Notes under the pieces: model-generated
What the model saw: only the letters and a program-made list of their open reading frames with translations
The model's database searches: none
What the model was told of the DNA's origin: nothing
Shown here: positions 19,412 through 26,911 of the stretch, one piece after another
How the letters are laid out: the number at the start of each line of letters is the position of its first letter
How positions within the stretch are numbered: the stretch's first letter is position 1
Translations under genes and position numbers: made by a program
Assembly: GCA_004556155.1 (NCBI GenBank)
Contig: SFIM01000003.1
Coordinates: forward strand, 62,001 to 126,000
Direction: 5' to 3'
DNA from: Clostridiales bacterium
GTDB lineage: Bacteria > Bacillota > Clostridia > Christensenellales > Aristaeellaceae
DNA length: 64,000 nucleotides

Positions 19412-19427
19412 TGTTGCATCCGCAACA
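19412..19427. promoter_or_regulatory. Crp/Fnr-type operator over the -35 of its own regulator gene
   Basis: Perfect inverted repeat TGTTGC-N4-GCAACA. A candidate promoter TTGCAT (19414-19419), 17 bases, TATGAT (19437-19442) overlaps it, so a bound regulator would block the -35: negative autoregulation is predicted. The same half-sites recur at 20129-20144 before the ABC operon. Confidence 0.65.
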
Positions 19428-19469
19428 AAAATGGGCTATGATAAGGAAAACGCCCGCAAGGAGGATTGC

Positions 19470-20117
19470 ATGCGCCCGCTGTATGACTGCGCGCTTTTTC
19501 AAGGCCTGCCGGAAGCCGAGCTGCACGCCGCGCTGCGCTTTTTTGCCGCGCAGGAGCGCGCTTTCCCGCGCGGCGCGCTGCTCAAGGCCGCCCCGGCTCC
19601 GCTGCATGCCTTCGGGCTGGTGCTGGACGGCCGCGTGCGCGTGAGCATGACCGACATCGACGGCCGCGAAATGCTGCTTTCGCAGGTGGGCGCGGGGCAA
19701 ACCTTCGGCGAGGCGCTGTGCTATCTGCAATCGGGCGCCCCCATCATCATCAGCGCCGCATCGGACGCAAGCATCCTGTGGCTGCGCTGCGAGGGGCTGC
19801 GCCGCCCGCCGCAAACCGAGCTGGAAGCCTTGCTTCAGCAGCGTTTTACCGCCATGCTGGCACGCCGCACACTGCAAATGAACGACCGCATCCAGATTCT
19901 CTCCCGCGCGGGCATCCGCGAAAAGCTGATGGCCTTCTTTACCGAGTGCGCGCGCGACGCGGGCAGCAGCGCCTTTGATATCCCCTTTGACCGCGCGGGC
20001 ATGGCCGCCTACCTGGGGGTGGATCGCAGCGCACTGTCGCGCATGCTGTCCCAATTGCAGGCGCAGGGCGTGCTGCGCTACCGCAAAAACCATTTTGAAC
20101 TGCTGGGCGGCGGGTAA
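19470..20117 (+). CDS. Crp/Fnr family transcriptional regulator
   Basis: 215-residue regulator with an N-terminal cyclic-nucleotide-binding-like beta-roll (about residues 5-115, with GLVLDGRVRV and GQTFGEALCYL), a long dimerisation helix and a C-terminal winged HTH (AAYLGVDRSALSRMLSQLQ near 175-193). The four-Cys iron-sulphur cluster set of FNR is absent, and cAMP-binding residues are not obvious, so the signal is unknown (haem, redox or small molecule are options). CAAGGAGG precedes the ATG. Its own promoter and that of the following ABC operon carry matching GTTGC/GCAAC palindromes, so it very probably represses itself and activates the importer. Confidence 0.88.
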   Translation: MRPLYDCALFQGLPEAELHAALRFFAAQERAFPRGALLKAAPAPLHAFGLVLDGRVRVSMTDIDGREMLLSQVGAGQTFGEALCYLQSGAPIIISAASDASILWLRCEGLRRPPQTELEALLQQRFTAMLARRTLQMNDRIQILSRAGIREKLMAFFTECARDAGSSAFDIPFDRAGMAAYLGVDRSALSRMLSQLQAQGVLRYRKNHFELLGGG

Positions 20118-20128
20118 AATTTGTTTTT

Positions 20129-20171
20129 TGTTGCAATTGCAACCGATAAAAGCAGGCAAAACGGCTATAAT
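20129..20171 (+). promoter_or_regulatory. class II activated promoter of the ABC operon with Crp/Fnr-type site
   Basis: GTTGCAATTGCAAC, a perfect 14-base palindrome, occupies 20130-20143. TATAAT is at 20166-20171 and the -35 position (CCGATA) is poor. Assuming transcription starts about 7 bases after the -10, the palindrome is centred at -41.5, the classic position for activation by Crp/Fnr proteins. Half-sites match the operator at 19412-19427. Confidence 0.65.
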
Positions 20172-20212
20172 ATCTTCCGTTCGGAGACGAACGAAAGGAA
20201 GGTATTTATAAA

Positions 20213-21193
20213 ATGAAAAAACTATTCGCCTGCCTGCTGGCGCTGATGCTGACCCTGTCCCTGACCGCCTGCTCCCTGGCCGAGCAGCCCGCCGCCGTGC
20301 GCCTGGCCGCCCTGAAGGGCCCCACCGCCATGGGTCTGGTGCAGCTGCTGGATGAAAGCGAAAACGGCAAGGCCGCCAACAGCTATGATTTCCTGCTGGC
20401 CGGCTCCGCCGATGAAATCACCCCCAAGCTCATTCAAGGCGAAATCGACATCGCCGCCGTGCCCGTCAACCTGGCCTCCGTGCTGTACAGCAAGACCAAC
20501 GGCGCGCTGGAGCTGGTGGCCGTCAACGCCCTGGGCGTATTGTATGTGGTGGAAAAGGGCGGCGAGAGCATCCAAAGCCTGGCCGACCTGAAGGGCAAAA
20601 CCGTCTACGCCACCGGCAAGGGCTCCACGCCTGAATACAACCTGACCTACCTGCTCAAGTCCGCCGGTCTGGATATCGAAAAGGATCTGACCGTGGAATG
20701 GAAGAGCGAGCCCACCGAGGTGGTGGCGCTGATGAAGACGCAGGATCAGGCCGTGGCCATGCTGCCCCAGCCCTATGTGACCGTCGCCTCCACCCAGGTG
20801 GAGGGTCTGCGCGTGGCGCTGGATCTGACCGCCGAGTGGGACAAGCTGGACAACGGCAGCCGTCTGGTGACGGCGGGCATCGTGGTGCGCCGCGAGTTTG
20901 CCCAGCAGCACCCCGAAGCCGTGGAGGGCTTTCTGAAGGATTACGCCGCCTCCGCCCAGTATGTAAACGAGCATGTGGACGAGGCCGCCCAGCTGATTGA
21001 AAAGTACAATATCGTCAAGGCAGCCGTCGCCAAGAAGGCCCTGCCGCAGTGCAACATTGTGTGCCTGACGGGCGAGGAAATGCACAGCGCCGTCGCGGGC
21101 TATCTGCAGGTGCTTTCCGATCTGAACCCCAAGGCCGTGGGCGGCCAGCTGCCTGGAGAGGACTTCTACTACCTGAATGAAAAGGCCGAGTAA
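20213..21193 (+). CDS. ABC transporter substrate-binding lipoprotein, NMT1/SsuA-like
   Basis: 326-residue lipoprotein: the signal peptide ends in the lipobox LTAC near residue 20. The mature part is a type 2 periplasmic-binding fold of the NMT1/SsuA/ThiY group, with AVPVNLASVLY and GVLYVVEKG segments and a LKGKTVYATGKGSTPEY ligand loop typical of nitrate, sulphonate or thiamine-precursor binders. AAAGGAAGG precedes the ATG. First gene of a three-gene operon with its permease and ATPase. The ligand is not determinable; control by a Crp/Fnr protein hints at a link to redox or nitrogen/sulphur status. Confidence 0.87.
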   Translation: MKKLFACLLALMLTLSLTACSLAEQPAAVRLAALKGPTAMGLVQLLDESENGKAANSYDFLLAGSADEITPKLIQGEIDIAAVPVNLASVLYSKTNGALELVAVNALGVLYVVEKGGESIQSLADLKGKTVYATGKGSTPEYNLTYLLKSAGLDIEKDLTVEWKSEPTEVVALMKTQDQAVAMLPQPYVTVASTQVEGLRVALDLTAEWDKLDNGSRLVTAGIVVRREFAQQHPEAVEGFLKDYAASAQYVNEHVDEAAQLIEKYNIVKAAVAKKALPQCNIVCLTGEEMHSAVAGYLQVLSDLNPKAVGGQLPGEDFYYLNEKAE

Positions 21194-21956
21194 TCAAGGC
21201 TTACAACTGCAAAATCACTGGCTTGCGCGCGTCGCCTCCGTGCTGTTCTGGCTGCTTGTCTGGCAGGCGGCGGCGATGGCGCTGCACCAGCCCCTGCTGC
21301 TCTCCTCCCCATTCCGGGTGGCGGAGCGGCTTTTTGCGCTGCTGGGGGAGCGGGCGTTTTACGCCGCGCTGGGCTACAGCCTGCGGCGCATCGCGCTGGG
21401 CTTCTTTGCGGGCTTCCTGCTGGGCGCGCTGCTGGCCATGCTGGCCGCGCGGCTGCCGTTGATGGAGGCCCTGCTGCGCCCGCTGATGGTTACGGTCAAG
21501 TCCGTGCCCGTGGCCAGCTTTATCATCCTGGCGCTGATCTGGCTGTCCGCGCGGCGGCTATCGGCCTTTATCGCGTTTCTGATGGTGCTGCCCATCGCCT
21601 ATGGCAACCTGCTGTCGGGGCTCAAAAGCACGCCCACGCAGCTATTGGAAATGGCGCGGCTCTATCATGTATCCTGGGGACGGCGGCTGCTGTATATCCA
21701 GCTGCCCCACATCAAGCCCCATTTGCTCAGCGCGCTGACGCTGGCGCTGGGCATGAGCTGGAAGGCTGGCGTGGCGGCTGAGGTAATCGGCATTCCCACC
21801 GGCTCCATCGGCGAACAGCTGTACCAATCCAAGGTTTACTTTGACCTGACAAGCCTGTATGCCTGGACGGTGGCCATTGTGCTGGTCAGCGTGCTGTTTG
21901 AAAAGGCCGTGCTGCTGGCGGTGCGGCTGCTGTATGGAAGGCTGGAGCGGCTATGA
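21177..21956 (+). CDS. ABC transporter permease, SsuC/TauC-like
   Basis: 259-residue membrane subunit with about six hydrophobic segments and the coupling loop LEMARLYHVSWGRRLLYIQLP near residues 154-174, as in SsuC/TauC/ThiX permeases. The ATG used overlaps the last 17 bases of the binding-protein gene. Its stop overlaps the following ATPase start (ATGA), so translation of all three genes is coupled. Confidence 0.87.
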   Translation: MKRPSNQGLQLQNHWLARVASVLFWLLVWQAAAMALHQPLLLSSPFRVAERLFALLGERAFYAALGYSLRRIALGFFAGFLLGALLAMLAARLPLMEALLRPLMVTVKSVPVASFIILALIWLSARRLSAFIAFLMVLPIAYGNLLSGLKSTPTQLLEMARLYHVSWGRRLLYIQLPHIKPHLLSALTLALGMSWKAGVAAEVIGIPTGSIGEQLYQSKVYFDLTSLYAWTVAIVLVSVLFEKAVLLAVRLLYGRLERL

Positions 21957-22537
21957 GCATTACGCTGTCAAATATCTGTAAGGCCTATGGCGAACGCCGC
22001 GTGCTGCGCGGCGTAACGCTGGATATTCCGCAGGGCGTAACCTGCCTGATGGGCCCCTCCGGCTGTGGCAAAACCACGCTGCTGCGCATCCTGACCGGCC
22101 TGGAAGCACCCGACTGCGGCGAAATCACGGGCGTGCCCGCGCGCATCGCCATGGTGTTTCAGGAGGATCGGCTGGTGGATTCCCTCACTGTGCGCGCCAA
22201 CCTGCGCCTGGCGCTGGGGGCTGGCTACGATCCTGCCGACGCGCAGGCATTGTTAAATGAGCTGGATCTGCCTGACGCGCTGCGCCGCACAGTGGGCGCG
22301 CTGTCCGGCGGCATGAAGCGCCGCGTTGCCCTGGCCCGAGCGCTGCTGTACGATGCGCCTCTGCTGGTGCTGGACGAGCCCTTCAAAGGGCTGGATGAAA
22401 CCACTGCCCGCCAATGCATGGACGCGCTTGCCCGCCGCGCCGCCGGCCGCGCCGTGCTGCTGGTCACGCACGACGCGCAGGAGGGCGATTATCTGCATGC
22501 GCGAACGCTGCAAATGGAAAAGCTGCAAAGGGTATAG
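21953..22537 (+). CDS. ABC transporter ATP-binding protein, SsuB-like, short
   Basis: 194-residue nucleotide-binding subunit of the same importer. Walker A GPSGCGKTT near residue 34, Q-loop FQEDR, signature LSGGMKRR, Walker B LLVLDEPF and switch His VTHDAQEGD are all present. It is about 50 residues shorter than usual SsuB-type subunits, ending soon after the H-loop, yet all catalytic motifs are intact. ATGA overlap with the permease. Confidence 0.9.
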   Translation: MSITLSNICKAYGERRVLRGVTLDIPQGVTCLMGPSGCGKTTLLRILTGLEAPDCGEITGVPARIAMVFQEDRLVDSLTVRANLRLALGAGYDPADAQALLNELDLPDALRRTVGALSGGMKRRVALARALLYDAPLLVLDEPFKGLDETTARQCMDALARRAAGRAVLLVTHDAQEGDYLHARTLQMEKLQRV

Positions 22538-22643
22538 CATCTCCGAAGGGCACAATATATATCCGCTCAACACAAAATGCCGATTGCGGCAAAATGCAGG
22601 CATAAAGGCTAATCCTTTTAACAAATTAAACGGAGGCCATCAG

Positions 22644-23226
22644 ATGAAAAAGTGGATTTGCCTGTGCCTGATCATGCTGCTGTGCGCGGCTGCCTGCGCC
22701 ATGCTGGCCGAGGACGAAGCGCTGCCTGCCAACAACGAGCCGCCGGTGGAAAAACCTGACGCACGGGAGGTTTGAAGCCGTTGGGCCGATCGAAGAAAAG
22801 ACCGTCGCCCTGCCGGACGGTACAGAACGCGTGGAGCAGTATCAAAACGCCTACTGCACGGCGTGCCATGAGCTGGCACGCGTAATGATTTCCCCCGCCG
22901 TGGAGGATACCCTGCATACCGGATACGGCGAGGCCGTGCCCAGCGCCTGCGAGCATCCACTCTATGAGGTGAGCGGCCCTGTGCTGGATGATACCTATGT
23001 GGACCTGGACAGCATGCACCTGCACGCCGCATCCCAATCCGCCTTCTGCGTATCCTGCGGGCGCGAAATCCTGATGTTGCTTGCGCCTTCAGCGGTTGAG
23101 TCCCATGCTTGGGCGGCATATACCGATGTGCATGTGAGCGATCTGGAGCACTTCTATTGTGAGCGCTGCGAGCTGTGCGGCGCGGTGGCATATTACTCCC
23201 GGCCGTGCTACGGCTATCACGAATAA
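22644..23226 (+). pseudogene. Cys/His-rich exported protein A of a tandem triad, frameshifted
   Basis: Reads as a signal peptide (MKKWICLCLIMLL, then CAMLAE) followed by a short acidic stretch that stops at 22773-22775, and then a second frame open through 23226 that contains the rest of the protein. Removing one T from the TTT at 22771-22773 joins them (DAREVEAVGPIEEK) into about 194 residues. The mature part has YCTACHE, SACEHPLY, HLHAASQ, FCVSCGRE, a DVHVS segment and YCERCELCG, a spacing of Cys and His suggesting bound zinc or disulphides. CGGAGG precedes the ATG. It follows the ABC operon by 106 bases and is paralogous to the two following genes. No known family was recognised. Confidence 0.65.
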
Positions 23227-23237
23227 CGCGCTTTCGG

Positions 23238-23265
23238 CGGGCTGCCCGGACAGGCGGCCCGTTTT
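23238..23265 (+). terminator. rho-independent terminator after protein A
   Basis: Nine-base-pair stem CGGGCTGCC/GGCGGCCCG (one G-U) with a six-base loop, then TTTT. Confidence 0.7.
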
Positions 23266-23295
23266 GCTATCCAAAAAATAAAATAGCGACAGCCG

Positions 23296-23324
23296 TTGAC
23301 ATTGCATGCACAATATGGCAATAT
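23296..23324 (+). promoter_or_regulatory. putative promoter of Cys-rich genes B and C
   Basis: TTGACA at 23296-23301 with CAATAT at 23319-23324 (17 bases), about 67 bases before gene B. It indicates that B and C are expressed separately from A. Confidence 0.45.
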
Positions 23325-23390
23325 ATAGACACCACGATACATTCTTTGCTTGCTCCGTTCCTCGCCGACTGACAAAAGAAGGGAAACGCC

Positions 23391-23822
23391 ATGAAAAAGT
23401 GGATATGTCTGGGGCTTGTTTGCGTGCTGCTGAGCCTGCTTGCCTGCGCGGGCATGGCCGAGTCGCCTACCGAAGTGGAGGACGCCGAAATGTCCAGCTT
23501 CCGGGCGCTGGCCGAGACTTATGTACCCATGGCCGTGGAGGATTGCCCCGACCACACCGTGTTCCAGGTGATCGGCTCCATGGAGGCACAACAGCTCAAA
23601 AACGCCTACTGCCTGCGCTGCAATAACGCCATCCGCACCATTTGGGGCGGAGCCTCGTACAAATTGAGCGATTCCGCCTGCCCGCACACCCTGTATATGA
23701 TTCAGGATCCGTATGAGGATCAGCTGGTTCCCGCCAACGATTACACCCACCTGCAGGGCCAGGCGCACACCGCCCTCTGCGCGGATGCGACCGGAGCGAA
23801 AAGTATTAAAGGATGGTGCTGA
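23391..23822 (+). CDS. Cys/His-rich exported protein B, C-terminally short
   Basis: 143-residue exported protein, paralogue of the product at 22644: an identical MKKWIC start, a signal peptide with LLAC followed by AGMAE, then NAYCLRC, SACPHTLY and HLQGQAHTALC matching NAYCTAC, SACEHPLY and HLHAASQSAFC of A. After that Cys it diverges and stops (KSIKGWC), lacking the entire second half (the DVH segment and the CxxCG pair) found in A and C. It may therefore be truncated or the remnant of a recombination with gene C, whose start lies five bases after its stop. Function unknown. Confidence 0.6.
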   Translation: MKKWICLGLVCVLLSLLACAGMAESPTEVEDAEMSSFRALAETYVPMAVEDCPDHTVFQVIGSMEAQQLKNAYCLRCNNAIRTIWGGASYKLSDSACPHTLYMIQDPYEDQLVPANDYTHLQGQAHTALCADATGAKSIKGWC

Positions 23823-23827
23823 CACGT

Positions 23828-24277
23828 ATGAAAAAACTGCTTTGCATGTGCCTGCTTGTGCTGCTGTGCCTGTCCGGTACGGCGCAGGGGCAGCCCGCCT
23901 TGAACGAGCCGGTGTATTTGATGGTTCAGGGGCAGCTGATGGAGCAGCTGCAAGTGCTGCACAGCGGCCCACGAACCTGCACGCATCCCAGCTTTTCGTT
24001 TGAAAAGCAGGAAGCGCCGGATGAGCTGCTCTGCCTGCCGCTGTCCAATTTCTATCATCGCATCGTCACGCCCTGCGTGGCCGTCTGCACCCTGTGCGGG
24101 CAGCATCGCGTGGCTGCGGCGGCAAGCGAATCCCGCCAGCCCCATGATATGCAGCCGTCAGGGGATGTGCATATCAGCGCAGCCTGTCATATCTATTATG
24201 AAGCATGCGCCTGCGGCGAAACCGACAGCTATGTCCTTGCCTGCGGCGAAAAAATCCCACAGGGCAATGCACCGTAA
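23828..24277 (+). CDS. Cys/His-rich exported protein C
   Basis: 149-residue exported protein with a signal peptide (MKKLLCMCLLVLLCLSG). It aligns with protein A from the first CxH: TCTHPSF, then CVAVCTLCGQ, HDMQ, GDVHISAACHIYYEACACGE, keeping the order of Cys and His though lacking the first CxxC of A and B. The start at 23828 is preferred (AAAGGATGG upstream) over an ATG at 23813. Together with A and B it makes a tandem family; likely a small metal-binding or disulphide-rich extracytoplasmic protein. No family name could be attached. Confidence 0.6.
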   Translation: MKKLLCMCLLVLLCLSGTAQGQPALNEPVYLMVQGQLMEQLQVLHSGPRTCTHPSFSFEKQEAPDELLCLPLSNFYHRIVTPCVAVCTLCGQHRVAAAASESRQPHDMQPSGDVHISAACHIYYEACACGETDSYVLACGEKIPQGNAP

Positions 24278-24288
24278 ACCGCAATCTG

Positions 24289-24316
24289 AGAGGGAGCTTC
24301 GGCTCCCTCTTTTTTG
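24289..24316 (+). terminator. rho-independent terminator after Cys-rich triad
   Basis: Stem AGAGGGAGC/GCTCCCTCT closed by a TTCG tetraloop, followed by six T residues. Confidence 0.9.
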
Positions 24317-24421
24317 CACTTGCCATCCAATATCCGCATCTTGTTTTCATCCACAGGATATGCTAAAATCATTTTATCCATCCTGCCGGCCAAGCGCGGC
24401 ACAAATGAAAGGAGCTTTCCC

Positions 24422-25474
24422 ATGATCAAGGTAGGCGTTATCGGCTGCGGCACCATTGCCAACGCGGCGCACATCCCCTCCTATATGAAAAACGCGGATG
24501 TGGAGATCAAGTATTTTTGCGACATCATTCCGGAGCGCGCACAGGCGGCCGTTGAAAAATATGGCTGCGGCGTTGCCGTGACGAATTATCACGACGTTAT
24601 CAACGATCCGGAAATTGACGCCATCTCGGTGTGCACCCCCAATCGGATGCATCCCGTGATCACCATTGACGCGCTGCGCGCTGGCAAAAACGTGCTGTGC
24701 GAAAAGCCCGCCGCCCGCACCTATGCCGAGGTGGAGCAAATGGTGCAGGCTCAGCGCGAAACGGGCAAGATCCTGGTCATCGGCGTGGTCAACCGCTTTA
24801 ACGACAGCGTGCGCAAGATCAAGCAGTATATCGACGAGGGGCGCCTGGGCACGGTGCACCATGTATACGTCAGCTTCCGCCAGCATCGCAGCATTCCGGG
24901 GCTGGGCGGCGCGTTTACCACCAAGGAAATCGCCGGCGGCGGCGTGCTGATCGACTGGGGCGTGCATTATCTGGATATCGTGATGTACTGCTGCGGCGAT
25001 CCCAAGGCCGTTACCGTCAGCGGCGAAACCTTCAGCAAGCTGGGACGCGACATCAAGGGCTATACCTACCGCAAGATGTGGGCCGGCCCGCCCAAGCTGG
25101 ACGGCGTGTTCGACGTGGAGGAATCCGTCACCGGCCTGGTGCGCACCGAGGGCCCCGTCATCACCCTGAACGGCGCCTGGGCGCAGAACATTGACGAAAA
25201 GGAATGCTACATCGATTTCATGGGCGACAAGGCAGGCATTCGCCTGCAATATGGCGGCAAATTTACCCTGTATACCGCCGAGTACGGCGCGCTGGTCAAT
25301 TACACCCCCGACTTTGAAATGACCGATATGTTCGCCAACGAAATCAACGCCTTTGTGGACTATGTGCAGCATGGCACGCCCATGCCCAGCAAGGTGGAAA
25401 CCGTGGCTGTCACCGCGCAGCTGATGCAGGCGCTCTACGATTCCGCCGCCGCCCACCGCGAAGTGGTGCTGTAA
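24422..25474 (+). CDS. Gfo/Idh/MocA family oxidoreductase
   Basis: 350-residue NAD(P)-dependent oxidoreductase. Rossmann motif VGVIGCGTIANAAHIP at the N-terminus, cofactor/active-site CEKPAAR near residue 95 and a second domain with GGGVLIDWGVHYLD near 180, where the conserved Asp and His act in catalysis. AAAGGAGC precedes the ATG at 24422. It stands alone between two terminators. It differs from the enzyme at 13273 (about 70 residues shorter, no Cys insertion), so probably a different sugar substrate. Confidence 0.87.
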   Translation: MIKVGVIGCGTIANAAHIPSYMKNADVEIKYFCDIIPERAQAAVEKYGCGVAVTNYHDVINDPEIDAISVCTPNRMHPVITIDALRAGKNVLCEKPAARTYAEVEQMVQAQRETGKILVIGVVNRFNDSVRKIKQYIDEGRLGTVHHVYVSFRQHRSIPGLGGAFTTKEIAGGGVLIDWGVHYLDIVMYCCGDPKAVTVSGETFSKLGRDIKGYTYRKMWAGPPKLDGVFDVEESVTGLVRTEGPVITLNGAWAQNIDEKECYIDFMGDKAGIRLQYGGKFTLYTAEYGALVNYTPDFEMTDMFANEINAFVDYVQHGTPMPSKVETVAVTAQLMQALYDSAAAHREVVL

Positions 25475-25486
25475 AAGAATAATTAC

Positions 25487-25525
25487 GCCGGGAGAGCGAG
25501 CCAGTCCCCTCCCCCGGCTTTTTTT
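25487..25525 (+). terminator. rho-independent terminator after oxidoreductase
   Basis: Stem GCCGGG/CCCGGC around a 20-base loop, followed by eight T residues. Confidence 0.7.
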
Positions 25526-25653
25526 ACTTTATAAGAAAGCCAAAGAAATCGAAATGTCATTTAATGGATAAAATGATAAAAATTACAAATTTTATGCACA
25601 AAATCTCCTTTGCGGCGGTCAACAATACAACAAAACCGAAAAGGAGAATTGTT

Positions 25654-26142
25654 ATGAAAAAAGTACTGGCTCTCGTTCTCTCGCTCGTTCTGATGCTTGG
25701 CGGCAGCGCCGCTGCCTTGGCGGAAACCGCGCAGTCCATCCCGCCGCTCAGCCAGATCTCGTCCAATCCCAATTCCGCCACGTTTACCTGGCGCAGCGAT
25801 GTATCGACGCAGGATGTGGAGAAGAAGGAGATTTGCTATACTGAAATTGGTATTACTAAAAGAAGTTCGACTTCTGTTTCGATTTATCAAATTACAGAAA
25901 CAAATGCAAAAGCTGCAGCAATTCAAGGCTGGATGTTTGTACAACGCTGGAATAACAACAAATGGGAAAAATATGCAACATGTGAATTCAATAAAGGCAA
26001 TACAACATTATGTGAAACTGCATATACTGTTTCCGTAGAAAGCGGTTATTATTATCGGTTAGCCGTAACTCATCTTGCTGTTTTTGTTGATAGTGACAAT
26101 TCATCCCGCAACACTTATAGCCAGTCAGTCTATGTTAACTAA
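25654..26142 (+). CDS. small exported protein of unknown function
   Basis: 162 residues with a clear signal peptide (MKKVLALVLSLVLMLGG, cleavage near AALAE). AAGGAGAA precedes the ATG. The mature protein begins QSIPPLSQISSNPNSATF and has only two Cys (EICYTEI, YATCEF, with a further TLCET), suggesting an extracytoplasmic beta-rich domain. No family recognised. The first 170 bases have the local GC-rich codon use, but from about 25830 onwards the sequence turns markedly AT-rich. It ends tail-to-tail with, and overlaps by eight bases, the anti-sigma-like gene. Confidence 0.65.
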   Translation: MKKVLALVLSLVLMLGGSAAALAETAQSIPPLSQISSNPNSATFTWRSDVSTQDVEKKEICYTEIGITKRSSTSVSIYQITETNAKAAAIQGWMFVQRWNNNKWEKYATCEFNKGNTTLCETAYTVSVESGYYYRLAVTHLAVFVDSDNSSRNTYSQSVYVN

Positions 26143-26911
26143 GCTTGAATAATGCAAGGCTTTGAAGCACTGTGCAAAAAGTTGATAAGTCAAGTGAGGT
26201 ATTAATCCGAATTGAGTAGTCATCGTAGAAAAGATAAGCGTTTGCACCGTCTTCTGATTCGCAAACAAAGACGTCGCCTACGTTTGAAGAAACTATGCGA
26301 TAATTGGTTGCAAAAGAAGAAGAAATAGCATTAGTACTATCGTGAGCATAAATAAGTATTGTAATATTATCATTACTATTGCAATATATAATAGATAATA
26401 CAGGCTTTTCATCTAATATAACATCCGCAGAGATACTGCTCAGCTTCAAATCACCGCTGTCTTTCAGATAAATTACCGGTAAATTAACATGTTGCACTGT
26501 TTCTTCTAAAGTGGAAAATTTTGTACTCTCTGTAATTTCCACTTTATCAGGATCAATATTCAACGGCTCCGGAAACGTAATCCCCAGGTGCAGCTGATCG
26601 TTGATCCAGATGACAGCGCGGCGGACAACGTTGTTGGCACTGCTGACGGTGACGGGCGCGAGGGCGCTATACAAAAAAGATACCACCATGAGGCATACTG
26701 CCGCTGCGGCGATGATCACGACGCGGCGCAGAATGCCTTTTCTTTTTGTGGTTTGGCCTTCGGGGACCTCCGTCTGCTGGAATTGGCGGGCCATATACTG
26801 CTGGAAAGCGCGCTGCTTAATTTCTTCGATATGCTCGGGCGAGGGATTGTAAGGCGCGTCGTCCATATGCCGGATCTGGTCTTCCAGGGCTTTACGATCA
26901 TTTCGCTTCAT
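26135..26911 (-). CDS. putative membrane anti-sigma factor
   Basis: 258 residues: a charged cytoplasmic N-terminus (about 1-65), one membrane segment (VVIIAAAAVCLMVVSFLY near 66-83) and a C-terminal extracytoplasmic domain of the DUF4367-like kind. Its start overlaps the last 14 bases of the sigma-factor gene, the usual arrangement for an ECF sigma and its membrane anti-sigma partner, so it probably holds that sigma factor inactive until an envelope signal. The ectodomain coding part (26135 to about 26560) is distinctly AT-rich relative to the N-terminal part. Partner role is inferred from context and topology. Confidence 0.65.
   Translation of the reverse strand: MKRNDRKALEDQIRHMDDAPYNPSPEHIEEIKQRAFQQYMARQFQQTEVPEGQTTKRKGILRRVVIIAAAAVCLMVVSFLYSALAPVTVSSANNVVRRAVIWINDQLHLGITFPEPLNIDPDKVEITESTKFSTLEETVQHVNLPVIYLKDSGDLKLSSISADVILDEKPVLSIIYCNSNDNITILIYAHDSTNAISSSFATNYRIVSSNVGDVFVCESEDGANAYLFYDDYSIRINTSLDLSTFCTVLQSLALFKLS

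Noticed and set aside
24314..24421. Upstream extension of the oxidoreductase frame to 24314
   Set aside because: The extension overlaps the preceding terminator and lacks a ribosome binding site; the ATG at 24422 has AAAGGAG and begins at the Rossmann motif.
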